A DNA stretch of 64,000 nucleotides, taken from Asterella californica (taxonomy: Eukaryota; Streptophyta; Marchantiopsida; Marchantiales; Aytoniaceae). Within the stretch, counting starts at the first letter, position 1, and each line of letters starts with the position of its first letter. Both the position numbers and the translations under genes were made by a program. The stretch lies in the NCBI GenBank assembly GCA_036924285.1, contig JAYKYS010000007.1, positions 18,724,001 to 18,788,000 on the forward strand, given 5' to 3'. The notes under the pieces were generated by a model. That model saw only the letters and a program-made list of their open reading frames with translations. It was not told the origin of the DNA and made no database searches. Positions 33,801-43,909 of this stretch are shown piece by piece.

Positions 33801-36506
33801 CAGAACTCTCCAAAGCCTGATGCCCAACGACAACCATCAAGTTAAGATCATAACTAAGTACGATTAAGGCCGAATTGGTTTCGGTAACCGACAACAAAAG
33901 GGACACCTGGTGTCATATGTCTGGTTACGTGACAATCTTCACTCAAATGTCCTCAACAAGGTAGAACACTAATCTCGTTAACCTTCTGCAGCGTCAGGGG
34001 AAGTTATTTCTACCATGAAAACCTAGTTCGGGGTTGGTCGAGGTCAAGTCTATAGTCGATATTGACATTACATCCAACGTTAATTACCGATTTAATTCAG
34101 TAAAAACCTAGATTCGCCAGCAAGGACCGACCCTTGGACGAATTTATCCCACCAATACTATATCTCATATTCTGAAGAAAATAGGCCTTGCCTCACGACC
34201 TAATTCATTCTACTCCCGCTAACTTCAACCTATTTTACCTCTCTCTCCGAGGAAAACACTCCTTCTGAAACGGCGTTGAACTGTATTACTTCATACCCAT
34301 TGCTTACTAATTTGTATCCTTGACAAGGACGGGATACAAATCAAATCAAGGATAAACAAGACAAAAGAGAAACAATTTCTTAATGGTTCAGCCTTCTGCA
34401 CATTGTTATCAGAACTTCAATAAAGTTCCATGTGTCAACTGTCAACAATTTATGCAAACGATGTAAATGCATACCTCAATTATCTCCCCGGCTTCTTTGT
34501 CCTGATCCACACGCTTTATCCGCTTGCCAGGAGATTCCAATCTCGCATCAAGCTCTTGGAAATTTACCAATTCTCCAGATCCCCACAGACGTTCCCTGTG
34601 AGACTGCCTAGCGTGAGCCTCTACCGCCCTGAGATCAGCAGGAAGATGTTTCTCATCTGACTCTTTGCCCTGTATGCTACTTGTTGGGCAATCAAGAGAG
34701 GAGCAGATTTGCTTGCTATCCTCCCTGAATCTTGGAGTTTTAAAGACTGCATCGATCCCCTCTCCCCACTTTCTACCTGTTATCCCCACATCATGACATG
34801 TCCCAGCATTATCTGGCAAAGCTCCAAGCTCCTCCTTCGATAATCCAGACTCTGGCCCTGCGGGACCTGCAGGCCTCGTACCTCCTTCCAAGCTCCCGCA
34901 CTTTTGACACGTCCAATCGCTCAAGTAAAATGTACGTCCTGAAAACAAAGACCAGAAACAACGGACAACTCAGTAACACGAACGACTAAAACTCACGTCG
35001 AAATCACACAACTGAGACATATCATTAGATGGATCTGAGCCTCGTAACAAACGCATCTCCCACTGAATGAACAAGAACACAGTTGTACGTTCCCAGTTCC
35101 ATCATAGACAATTTGCCAGTAGGCATCACAGCCTGGACCCGCGAGATATTACAGCACCCCTGCAGTGATGCCCAGCCGACATGCGCTGCATGGAGCCCCA
35201 ACGTAGCTGGGTCCACGGATGTTACCTCAATAAAGAATCGCCTTGGCCACATACCGGTAAAGAAAACCTATAAAATCACACAAGAAAGAGGTTACAATAA
35301 ATCTGGGACCTCCCAAGGTGAACAGTAAGGAAAGAATCTTAGACCCTTACCGCAGCTAAGCGGGACCGGAGTGCCGTCGCGACATCTGCTGCAAATTCGG
35401 AGAACCCCATGCATAAACTCTTGGACTGCGAGTTTCTTCATGGCCTTCGGATTCTTGGGTGATGTCTGCGGAAGCACATGCGTCGCCGGTACCAATCCTG
35501 TCTCCGGTACAACCTCCAACTTGGTTAATGTCTCCAGAGGCTCTTCTGATCTGACGGCATCTCCACGGGCTCTTATCTTCTTCTTAACAATGTGTTCTTT
35601 CGACCCCACATCCTCTCTGGCTCTTTTGGCATGAGAAGGCGATTTCTCATCTTTTACCTTCGATTTGTGCTTGTGCTTAGACTTCCCTTCAGCTTCCCCT
35701 TCTGCTTTTACATCTACATTCCCTTCCGCTTTCACATCCACTTTCTTAACATGGTTGGTCTTCACCTGCTTGCCTCTGGGAGTCGAGTCTTGGACTTGAG
35801 TTTCGTCACTCAGTAACTCCGCTGAAGTAACTTCTCGTAACTCCGCTGGGTTAGGAGCTGGAACTTCTGCACACACGTGAGGACTTCCCTGACAGTTCCC
35901 TGTGTTCTCTCTGCCATTCTCCTGCAATCGAGCAATACGCTTCAAACGCTTCTCAATGAACCGTGGCACAACCACATTAGGCAAATCACGTAATAATTCG
36001 GCAGTATCTTCGCGAGGGTCTCCCAGCTGGTCATAATCTGCGTTAAATCTCTTAGGGACATAACCTGAATATGTCCAAAGTTGCCGGCCGAACATTTTCG
36101 GTACACCAACAAAGAAAGAGGGATCACCCCCGGGTATGCCGGTGACGTGAGCCTTCGCCTCCGTGGGTAGATTGTTAGGAACGCGGAAGGGAGTGAAAGG
36201 TTCAGCTTTGTGCACGCTTTTCTCTTCAAAACTGACAGGCTTACTAGGAAGGTCGGCTAGTAACTGCGCAACCTCCGACTCCTCCTCTTTCTGCTTCTTC
36301 TTATACTTGCATTTGTCACACACATAAGATGGTAGCAATTTCGGTACACGGCAGCATGCAGTGTGAACCCAAACACCACACTCGTCACATTCCACCATCT
36401 CTTCGCCATCGTCAAAATTGACCCCGCAAGGACAGTCCACAATCCAAGACTCGTCTTCCCAATCATCCGACTCTGAGCTTGAGTCGTTCCGGCCTCTGTT
36501 TCCCAT
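24334..36506 (-). CDS. Multi-exon PHD-finger protein gene (likely chromatin reader)
   Basis: A host gene on the minus strand. It starts at ATG 36506 in a GCCATGG context and ends at the stop 24334. I reconstruct at least eleven coding exons: 36506-35351, 35267-35226, 35062-34997, 34938-34475, 33816-33639, 33485-31894, 28139-27951, about 27652-27450, 25993-25651, 25410-25337, 25147-25028 and 24831-24334. The predicted product of about 1,600 residues has an N-terminal acidic stretch, a C4HC3 PHD finger (residues 25-66), a conserved-looking 'GIPGGDPSFF...LW..SGYVPKRFN' segment, a very long Ser/Thr/Pro/Lys-rich disordered region, a compact conserved segment near the C-terminus and a basic/acidic tail. 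PHD fingers usually bind histone H3 tails, so a nuclear chromatin role is inferred. Phases agree for exons 34938-27951 and for the last four. Junctions around 35350-34938 and around 27652-25993 do not resolve, so small exons may be missing or a frame lesion may exist. I do not recognise a specific ortholog name. Confidence 0.82.
25028..25147 (-). CDS. PHD-finger gene, penultimate exon with conserved segment
   Basis: Exactly 40 codons in phase 0, between acceptor ...GAAACAG and donor GTGAGA. It reads 'YWPKLRKSNGERYPYSSHRQ' then 'AVLESLRSRPAWAHLVDRTK', a compact sequence rich in aromatic and basic residues that looks conserved and helical. With the previous exon it may form a small folded DNA- or protein-binding unit (inference). 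Confidence 0.82.
25337..25410 (-). CDS. PHD-finger gene, 74-bp exon
   Basis: Between acceptor ...CCACTTCAG and donor GTACGT. It takes one base from the previous exon and reads 'GLIEEVMNSKGQQISYEDVC' then 'EAILP', ending in phase 0 into the 40-codon exon. Confidence 0.82.
25651..25993 (-). CDS. PHD-finger gene, exon of 343 bp
   Basis: Acceptor ...CTGTTGTAG at 25994; donor GTAAGC at 25650. It reads 'AVRRRTREDRLSSKDGDRS' to 'GNVVTLPG' and ends with one base of the next codon, which matches the following exon exactly. The sequence is charged and low complexity, probably a disordered linker. Confidence 0.75.
26320..26349. repeat. Hairpin with 11-bp perfect arms
   Basis: GTTACCTTCAA (26320-26330) and TTGAAGGTAAC (26339-26349) flank the loop CGCCCACA. 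It lies in an intron of the PHD-finger gene. Confidence 0.8.
26946..27113. repeat. Tandem duplication, 84-bp period, two copies
   Basis: GGTAGCTCG begins at 26946 and again at 27030; both copies run through 'TATCAGACTGTCAAGGAGGG' and 'CTGTGGACCGCGCTCTCCAG'. They are almost identical, so the duplication is recent. It lies inside an intron of the PHD-finger gene. Confidence 0.92.
27450..27652 (-). CDS. PHD-finger gene, probable exon (acceptor uncertain)
   Basis: It reads 'LGSRLPPGKRKTSDLRILSS' to 'LLSNRANVFMSKS' and stops at a good donor GTAAGT (27449-27444). The obvious acceptor ...GAGCTATAG gives the wrong phase from the preceding exon; an acceptor further upstream, such as ...AAGAAATAG near 27700, would keep phase. 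It exits in phase 1, while the next exon I see enters in phase 0, so a further small exon probably lies between 27443 and 25994. Confidence 0.55.
27951..28139 (-). CDS. PHD-finger gene, exon of 63 codons
   Basis: Acceptor ...CCGCGTGCAG; donor GTACGT. It enters in phase 0 after the long exon and reads 'LALLLHQELNSSPRVPRVPR' to 'GGGHKVSVEQHL', including a short repeated Pro-Arg-Val motif. Confidence 0.75.
28767..28795. repeat. Hairpin with 12-bp perfect arms
   Basis: TATTTCGACTTT (28767-28778) and AAAGTCGAAATA (28784-28795) flank the loop TGTCT. Confidence 0.85.
30190..30510. repeat. Dispersed repeat shared with about 56945-57400
   Basis: The words AACAAGGAGCTACGCTTGCA and GGAATTACGGGGCTATGGGT here match AACAAGGAGTTACGCTTGCA and GGAATTGAGGGGTTATGCGT at 56955-56994. 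Over 51 bp I count seven differences. Both copies continue with pyrimidine-rich sequence and contain a 'GCATAGC' palindrome downstream. Confidence 0.6.
31179..31214. repeat. Near-perfect palindrome, 17-bp arms, 2-base centre
   Basis: GGCCCTGTCGAGGCCTG (31179-31195) is exactly reverse-complementary to CAGGCCTCGACAGGGCC (31198-31214), separated only by CT. The arms are GC-rich in a less GC-rich intron. Confidence 0.95.
31894..33485 (-). CDS. PHD-finger gene, long low-complexity exon
   Basis: Acceptor ...TTCTCTGTAG; donor GTACAT after 'TTTLKDEE'. It encodes about 531 residues with a consistent phase on both sides. Composition is dominated by Ser, Thr, Pro, Lys, Ala, Gln and Gly, with motifs such as 'REKFSQQQQRAVASS' and many 'SSK' and 'STK' words. 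This is an intrinsically disordered region, as is common in plant chromatin proteins. No folded domain is visible. Confidence 0.82.
33639..33816 (-). CDS. PHD-finger gene, 178-bp exon
   Basis: Acceptor ...GGGCATCAG; donor CAG|GTGATC. It reads 'ALESSEHRAPKSHSVPGVAG' to 'NSGSVCP' and leaves one base that joins exactly to the long exon. Confidence 0.75.
34475..34938 (-). CDS. PHD-finger gene, 464-bp exon
   Basis: Acceptor ...TTGTTTTCAG; donor GTATGC. It reads 'RTFYLSDWTCQKCGSLEGGT' to 'DQDKEAGEIIE'. The 'WTCQKC' pair looks like half of another zinc site. It exits in phase 0 into the next exon, but its 5' phase does not fit the preceding exon as I read it. Confidence 0.72.
34997..35062 (-). CDS. 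PHD-finger gene, small exon
   Basis: Acceptor ...GTTCATTCAG; donor GTGAGT. It reads 22 codons, 'WEMRLLRGSDPSNDMSQLCD' plus 'FD'. Signals at both ends are good, but the phase does not join to the exon at 34938. Confidence 0.5.
35226..35267 (-). CDS. PHD-finger gene, possible 42-bp exon
   Basis: Acceptor ...TGATTTTATAG; donor GAG|GTAACA. The frame 'VFFTGMWPRRFFIE' is open and continues in phase into the 22-codon exon, but exon 1 ends in phase 1 and would create a TGA as the last full codon here. Either another donor is used upstream or a frame lesion exists. Confidence 0.4.
35351..36506 (-). CDS. PHD-finger gene, first coding exon with the PHD domain
   Basis: It starts at ATG 36506 (GCCATGG) and runs 385 codons to the donor GTAAGG at 35350. 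An acidic Ser/Glu/Asp-rich start precedes a PHD finger with C25, C27, C40, C43, H48, C51, C63 and C66, a complete C4HC3 set, with the expected Trp46 before His48. Downstream lie 'TPFRVPNNLPTEAKAHVTGI', 'PGGDPSFFVGVPKMFGRQLW' and 'SGYVPKRFNADYDQLGDP', which look conserved, then Lys/Glu-rich sequence with a nuclear-localisation-like 'KSKHKHKSKVKDEKS'. Near the donor 'RICSRCRDG' is a Cys pair. Confidence 0.9.
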
Positions 36507-39500
36507 GGCTACGCTTGGTCCGTCTTGCAGTTCTTGACTACAAGACCCTATCTACGCCATGTCCTACCCTGAACCTACCCAGCGTCCAACCAATCATCAA
36601 AAAATGAACTGAGAAGAGGCATGGCATCCTCTAGGGGGCCAGCCCCGTTCCCTTCTCAAGACATCTCCACGGTAACGGCATGTCCACCCTCTCTCGACCA
36701 ACTCTCGTGCCCTCTCCCGACCACATCTGTCCAGGGTGACAGATGCTGGGAAACGAGCCGTGAAAGTTGCGAATGCTGATACAACAAAAACGAGAGGCAA
36801 ACGGGCACCCACATAGAGCTCCAGTTCCCTCGTAGGCCTTCTCCTCTACTCCACTTCCCGTTCTTCTTGTGTCAGAAACGCTCTCCTCTCGCGCTCTCTC
36901 GAACTCCTTCCCATCCTGTTCTAAAGATAATTAACTTCAGGACCTTCATCTCGTCTAGTGGTCATCGCTTCCTCGCCCCGTTCTCCTCCTTGCCTTCCAA
37001 TACTAACAGAAATTTGCCAGTTCTACGTTACATTCTGCCAGCCATTTTCTGGTAAAGTATCCATCTTCGACCTCCAGCACTGCACCTATTTTCAACCCTA
37101 AACTACTGCTGTATTCTTCTGCTACAACCACTACTGAGGAGAAACACACGATAGAAACAAACATGTTCGAAACGAAGCAGCAATTTCATATCAGAAAGCG
37201 GAACGAGAATCGGCAGTCCGGGGCACACAAACGTCGACCGAAAGATGTGACAAACAAAGTCACCCCAAAGGGAGAGCCTCCCGAGCGGACGAGAAGAAAA
37301 GAGTTTAGGGTTTGTCGTGCCAACGAAGAAGGCGACCAGACCAGCCTAGCCCCTCATGCCAGACCTTCCATACCAATCACGTCCTCCAGCGTGGCGTTGT
37401 TTACCCAGTATGACCAATCGTTCAATCTTTACTTCGAAGAATAACGCCAGAGTGATCGACACTTTCTGCGCAACTTCAGCTTGTTACCTTCATTACTTAT
37501 TTTGTTTTTACTGTTGTTTTTACTATTGTTCCACTGTCCCAGTATCCAGTCTGCCCGATATCTTATGCCAATATACTATTTAATCTGGAAATTTCCCAGC
37601 TTTTATTTAATAGAGGGGGTAATATCTATATTCCCATCAATGCGATTCTACTACCGGCGGATAGCCGTCTTATCAGCCCTGCTTTCCGGCTGCTTTTATG
37701 CCCCCATGATTTTCTGTCGTTTAATGGGTATACGAACATGTAGGTTCTTGGACTTTGTCTAATCTTGTTTCATCTTATTTGCTTGACGCTCTTAAGGTGA
37801 AGGTATTCTCTAAGTGTTACTAACTGTAACCCAAAACGCATTCCGTTATGGTTAGAAAGGGAGGAGTAATACAATTTCATCCGCGGAAAGCTGCTTCTAA
37901 CTTTTACCCTCCTCATCCGGAATAAGGATGATATCCATGGGAACTGGACAAGAGCGCCTCGCCATATATAGAGGTCTCCGGACTTGTCCCAGGCTGTAGT
38001 TCTCCACGAGTGTAGCGGGGAGTCAAACGCCATCCCTCCCATCCATTGCTTGCCCGGTCACTTTTCACAGTCATGGTTTTCGCCTTGCATGACTTCGTAC
38101 ATTCTTACTTAGAGTGCTGACTCAGACTATGTGCAGATCCAAACTTTACGCCGGCGCTTAGAAATAACGATCCTTCGGGTCTACGATTTGCTCGTGCTTT
38201 GCATGAAGCTGCTTCTCCTCTTTTAGGATTTCCTCCAAGTTTTGCGAACTATGACTAAATTGACACGACTCGCTATTTTTCCGTAAAGGTTCTACGTATG
38301 TCATTTGGACTTAATTCACCTTTTAAATATCAACCTGTTAAACAAATATGCATCCCAAGGGATCTAGCCAAGGATAGCAGAGAAAAAGAAAAGCTATGAG
38401 AGAAAAATAAAGAGACTGGATTCATTCTTAGGGTGAGTGGACTCAAAAATTATTTTAAAATTATTTTGATTTGTTTTTTATGTTTCTATTGATATTTTTG
38501 TTTATATTATATATAAAACTATATATATTATATACAGATTTAAATAAATTGAAATTTAATTGTTTTATACATATCAATTATACCAAAACCACAAGTTGCA
38601 TGTGAGTCCATAGAGAACCCATAAGTATAGTATGACATGCCACGCTGCCATAAGACCATAAGCCTGATCTCAAATAATTACTAAGTTATGAATGACAATA
38701 ATTTATTAACTATTAGAATATGGAAAAGGTGCATCTTCATGGTGGTTTCTGCAGGTTTGCCTACCCATTGAAGTGCACGAGTGGTGAACTGCGAAATGTA
38801 TCGAAGATGAAGTCAACTACTCTTTAACTTTCATGTTAGTGTGGTTTACAATTTGTACCCGTTCTTAAGAATGTTATATGTTATTTTAGTTGAGAAAACT
38901 AAAAGGAAGAAGGAATATCCTATAACTTTTAGTTAACCGGAGAATCTCATCATCTGGGTACTTAACCATTAATCAGTCATTATGTAAGTAGCATGGTATG
39001 GCTATTATTAAGAGTTATGATATCAACTTCTCACTATATATTGGGAATGCAACTCTATGGATAAAATTCAAACGAGTATAGTAAATTAATTGTACAACCG
39101 TCATAAGTTGAACAAAATTAATCAGAACACGAGTCCGCAAATCCCTTAAGACCTTTGGTATATGTATTTGGACTTCGAGTGACTCGTAATCAAATAAGCA
39201 TCACTTTAAACCGCGAGTATGAGTATAAGAGCATGAACGGAGAAAAAATTTTCCCTAGTGTTCTTTGAGTCTGATGAAATATTCTGTTATGTTCCAAGAA
39301 ACTCCCAAATATTCATTTTTTAACATTTCTCTATGAATAAATATGCATTCAAAGTGCACTTTTGGCATGTGAGAAGAAAAAGAAAAACGTGGAGAGAGGA
39401 GGAAAATCTAAAAGCCTGATTGGACTGAGCACTACAGTGATGTTTCATCATATTTATGATAATTAATGTCGGATTGTAAGTGGTCCAAGAGGTGTTAGTT

Positions 39501-39560
39501 ACAACTTTATGAATATTAAAAAATACCTTTGAATCAAGATATATTTTCTGAATATACGGT
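36507..39560. other. Upstream flank of the PHD-finger gene
   Basis: The promoter and 5' untranslated region of the PHD-finger gene should lie here, but I cannot place the transcription start. A plus-strand frame at 37163-37444 (93 codons, basic) has no recognised domain. At 38131-38256 (+) a 41-codon frame with protein-like composition ends in TAA. AT-rich DNA with a copy of 'AACCCATAAG' follows at 38.4-38.6 kb. Confidence 0.4.
38131..38256 (+). pseudogene. Possible coding scrap, 41 codons
   Basis: The frame reads 'ADPNFTPALRNNDPSGLRFA' then 'RALHEAASPLLGFPPSFANY', ending in TAA. Its composition is more like a folded protein than surrounding frames, but I cannot name a family. It could be a terminal exon or a pseudogene fragment. 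Confidence 0.2.
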
Positions 39561-41190
39561 ATATATTAACTGTATACTATATGCCAAAACTTCCGGGAAG
39601 ACTTATAAGTCATGTGGTCCAGTTGCGCACCTGTCACATTAGTTTAGCACCTCAGCTAGGTTGGCTGAGTGCGGAGTGGCTAATCCCGGTAGGGTCGTTA
39701 GTGCCGTTGGACGAGTTCTTGGGATATCCAATAGGGGTATACTTCGCATGTAGGGCTTGGAGATCTTAATTCTTCGAGTTGAGTCTTCAAGCTCCGAGCT
39801 ATGGAGAATAGTCTTGTTGAGTGTAACCTGAATTCTCTGAGCACAGAGTGGATTTGGCTTCACTGTTTTGTGAGTAATCGTTATTGTCGTGTTGACATTG
39901 TGGAGATGATAATTTCTCAATCAAGATTACTCGAAGAACTGAATGCATGTCAAAGCGGAGTTTAGTAAGAGCTCGCTGATCTGAAATCATCTGCTGGTAT
40001 CTTCGAACGTTGTCGTTAGTGTTTGATTGTTGATATCTTCAATCGAGATGTGTGTGAGCGTACGATATCTTGCTGCTCGTCGATCGATTGCTGTTGTGGG
40101 ATTGATTGTGGATTTTTTGTCATGCGAAAGCACTACAGAAATTTTACGGAATGTTACTAAAGTGATTTGTTCGGATCGGGGTGCGTCTTTGGATGTGATA
40201 GATGAAGTATTTGTCAGTTTCATGCCAGATTGGGCTCATTGGAAGCGTGTTGGAGAGACGATACCAGTGCATCAAGTTTTGTGAAGTTTGATTGAGTATC
40301 GACGAAGTAATGGCATGCTGAAGTTCGCTGTCGTGTATGTCAAAAGTGCAAAAAAGCTATTTACCTCCGATTTTTGCAATTTCGAGTAGAAACTCGAGTG
40401 TGTGAGTTTTCTTGTAGTGGTGGTTGGTTGTAAAGTGTGAAATTTATATTCGTGAACCTGTTGTGGTGTTTTCGATTTGACTTTGGGTGTTCTTGCTCAT
40501 TTACGTCAGATTTTTTGTTGCCCGCGTGCACCCGCAAGTTGTTTTTCATCAGATTCTGGTGTAGTCGAGTCTCTTTTGGTGCAATTTGAGGTCTAACTCC
40601 AGGGTACACATGAGAGTACTAGTTCTTCTCCTACCCAAGCTACTAGTTCTTCTCTTACCCAAGCGGAGCGGAGAGTGAGCGGGAGTGTTGTGGTGTGAAG
40701 CGCGTGTTAAGAGACGTTTAAAGACTTAGAGGTGCGTGAGTGCGGAGACGTGAGAGCGGAGTGTGAGAGTGCGAAGACGGAGTGGAGTCCGATGAGCTAA
40801 GCCCAATTTAAGTGGTGTGAGAGTGAGTAAAATAAAGTCACCTATCTCAACACTATTCCTGAAGACTATGCTTAACTACTAGCTCTTAGCTTTGGCTTTA
40901 CCACTAGATCAATAGCTCTTGGTGTCTTATAAGGATACGTGCAAGTATTTATGGACTTGTTGAAGATACTATGAGATCTTTTCACATGTTCCTAGAGGAA
41001 TGGTAGGGCGACCCCATAGTACTAGAAGGAAGCTGCTGTTGCAGTAGACTTCGTCTATACCGTAGAGATGCGTATGGAGATAGTTAGTGGCAGTTGTCTT
41101 TCGTGAGCTAGTAGAGCTACCACGTAGATACTATTGGAGCTATTAGAGATGTGGACATCTAGTTAGTGACCTTCTGTACAAGTTATCACA
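39560..41190 (+). repeat. Presumed 5' LTR of the older gypsy element (start undefined)
   Basis: The end is set by '...AGTTATCACA' at 41190, followed three bases later by a primer-binding-like TGGTGTCAG (41194-41202), close to the TGGTATCAG start complementary to initiator tRNA-Met. An AATAAAG at about 40830 may be a polyadenylation signal. A 24-bp tandem repeat (TACTAGTTCTTCTC..) lies at 40617-40664. No second copy exists in the window, so the left edge is only a guess. Confidence 0.45.
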
Positions 41191-41829
41191 AATTGGTGTC
41201 AGTATATTATGCATGTGGTCATCGAAGAAGAGGTGTCAGTCCAGATAAGGCTGGGTTTATCTTTTGTGCATGTTTGAGCATGGAGGGTTATTGTTTGAAC
41301 TTCTTGTGGTTGGAACTCCTTCATATTTAGCTTCAAGCGCCGCGTTTGCTTGTGTTGGTACTTGATTTACGGAGTGAGTTCACTTCAGTGTGATGTCGGT
41401 AGTGAGACTGGAGTTGCAGACCAGTCATACTATCTTTGTTTCTCACTGTGAGGTTGGACTTGCGACCAACAAACTATGAGAGGCTGCATGTGATGATGGT
41501 AGGTACAAGTTGTCATTATCTTGACCGTCCTAGTAAGAGATAGGTGAGCTCAGTAGGAGCGGGGTTAGGCAATTTGACGTCACGTATGATAACGAGGTTT
41601 CGACGCTCTTGTTAGAGCTTAGTGTTCGCGGTTGACACGGGGTTGTCATCCAGAGGTCCACGGAGGTTCCGATGGAGATTCAACAGCAGTAAGTAGTGGG
41701 TTCACACGAAGTGGTGTGAGGTACCAACCAATAGCACTGATCTCATCGACGAAAGACATCGATTCATACGAGGACGTGGTTGGAAGTACACATAGTGTCG
41801 CCACACCGTTGTTGTGAGACCTAGACGAG

Positions 41830-42830
41830 ATCTATGTAGCCACGAAGGGGTCTATACAATACTCGGATACGGTGGTTATCATTGAGCTAGATGACTTCAT
41901 CCATGAGTTTGACAGTTGGTGCGATCTATAGTAGATGCGGAACCCACAACTGTTTACACCCTTCATGGTGTGAAAGAGTTTGTTCCAACACTTGAGGGAC
42001 CGCCGATGGACGATCATCATGAGTTCATGCGAGACTACAACATGGAGATTGAGTTGTGGAGACAACATTGATCTCCCAACTATGTTTTTATCATTATTGA
42101 TACAGTTTTGGGAGGCGTAGTACTTGCGATTTTGGATATCAATAGTAGTGATACATCCACGATGGCGGAGTATCTATTACCAGAGGTGCGTCCACTAGTA
42201 GTGTAGCAGAAGATAGTATGAGCGAGATACCACCAGGGTTTAATCATGTGGTTCAGATCTTCTAATGTTTGGAGAAGAACTATCAGGGTGTGCGGACCGA
42301 CAAGTTGAGGAGTCTGCAAGAGTTCCAGAGGAAGACTAGAGAGAGCCTACACGAGGCGTTTACTCGCATGAGACGGTTGATCAACGTTACCCAAGGGGTG
42401 ACAGAAGCACATGAAGTATGGTTCTGATATGAGATACTGGACCGAGAGCTACGTAGGAGAGTTAGAGATGTGACTCTCTTTAGAGACACCGCTCTGACGT
42501 TGACGGTTGTCTTTGATCTCGCTGAGCGGATTGAGCTCAACATGTTGGAGGAGAGGGTGGTGACTATTGTGTTCAGTAAGGAGGCACCACATGGGACGAC
42601 CACCTCTTCTCGATGATCACAGACTACGCAACAACGTGATGGTGGTGGTGGTAATGATCGTGCTGAACAGTCATCATCCTAGGGAGATGTTGGAGGACCT
42701 GATGAGCAGAAGCCCATGTTGTCCTTCTCTAGTCAACAGCAAGTGAGTCCTTGCTGGACGTGTGATGATTCTCATCAGTAGAAGGACTGCCAACAGAGGA
42801 GAGGTGGTTACGAGACGTTTGGAACGTCTC
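41830..42830 (+). pseudogene. gag of the older gypsy element
   Basis: The best preserved part, about 42295-42560, reads 'EEQYQG'-like sequence, 'LRSLQEFQRKTRESLHEAFT', 'RMRRLINVTQGVTEAHEVWF', a stop, then 'LDRELRRRVRDV' and 'ALTLTVVFDLAERIELNM', matching the retrotransposon gag fold in pattern. At about 42752 'CWTCDDSHQ' followed by a stop and 'KDCQQR' is a decayed CCHC knuckle. Confidence 0.65.
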
Positions 42831-43183
42831 AAGCGACACCTAGGTAGTGTGAGCTGCGGACGATCAGGTCACAGTAGTGACCGTTTATATTGATCTCCAC
42901 TCGGCTATAGCAAGAGAAGGCTGATCATGGACGAGGCGGAGGAGCTCAAGGAGACCGCGGTGGTCGAGCTAGAGGTTGAAGTCCAGCACCCGAGAGAATA
43001 TCAGTCGGTCCATCATCTACTACGACGTTAAATGCATATATGACTACTCAAATTGAGCAGTTGGAGTAGAGGATCGGTAGTATGGCTATGGCTAGTCTGA
43101 CAGAGGCTTCCACGTCTTATGGAGGAAAAGGAATTGACATCGACTTCATGGCAGGTGTGACGTAGATTGAGACATATGCGATA

Positions 43184-43909
43184 GTGACTCTGGGTGCAGT
43201 ACGTGTCTCTGAGTCAAAGGTGTGTCGATGGAGTTGGATCCACAAAACAGTTGAGGTTGGTAGACAGACCAGGCTTCTTCAATCATTCACGCTATTGGAG
43301 ACATTGAGGACCACGTCTATGGTTCTTAAACGATCTACCGATGATGCAGTGGAGTTGGAGATATCGACATCCAAGAGTGGAGGTGATGCGAGTCAATCAT
43401 CAACGTTTGTGGATGCGATGTCAAACTCGATGTTGGAGGCGGCTACAACAATTCTACGAGTCTCACTATTTTCAGCCACGGATATGAGGACATTGGGAGT
43501 AAGCTTGACTATAGTGTTCCAGTTGGTGGTCAAGCTCAATGAAAGCGAGGATGTAGTTACCTCTAGTGCTAAGCTGGTTCAGCGAGAGGCAGTAGATATG
43601 TCCATGGAGTCTAGGATCATGGTGGCTACCAATGGTACTTGACAAGCGACGATTGCCAAGTTAGATGAGTTACCAACTAGGCCGAGGATTGACCGTGCTG
43701 GTTTGGCACCAGGTGTGGTGTTGTTGGACAACAAAAGTGGGATCTCTGTTTGGTGGCACCTTCTAGAAGGAGTATCGATCGCAGAAAGTCTTGTTAGACT
43801 TTGGAGCCTAGCCGTTGATGTTGGAAAAGGCGGCGTGCATTGGTTTGGGTCTGAGGAAGTTCGAGGTGGAGAGATGTCCATTCTAGCTGCATACATCTCG
43901 AGGGGGATC
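43184..43909 (+). pseudogene. Gag-pol linker and 5' half of the protease, older element
   Basis: An open frame of 152 codons (43184-43642) is followed by 'LAPGVVLLDNKSGISVWWHL' (about 43703-43760). This resembles a retropepsin active-site region (hydrophobic-hydrophobic-Leu-Asp), but the usual Asp-Thr/Ser-Gly is Asp-Asn-Lys, so the enzyme would be inactive. The sequence is cut at 43909 by the nested element and resumes at 52658. Confidence 0.5.
43906..43909. repeat. Target-site duplication of the nested gypsy element, left copy
   Basis: GATC immediately precedes the left LTR and GATC (52658-52661) immediately follows the right LTR. Four bases is short of the five usual for gypsy elements, but no better match exists. 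Confidence 0.6.

Noticed and set aside
35692..35760. Repeated 'DVKAEG' peptides in PHD exon 1
   Set aside because: Short in-frame low-complexity repetition within a disordered linker; not a separate repeat feature.
37163..37444. 93-codon basic frame upstream of the PHD-finger gene
   Set aside because: No recognisable domain; it may lie in the promoter region. Not enough evidence to call a gene.
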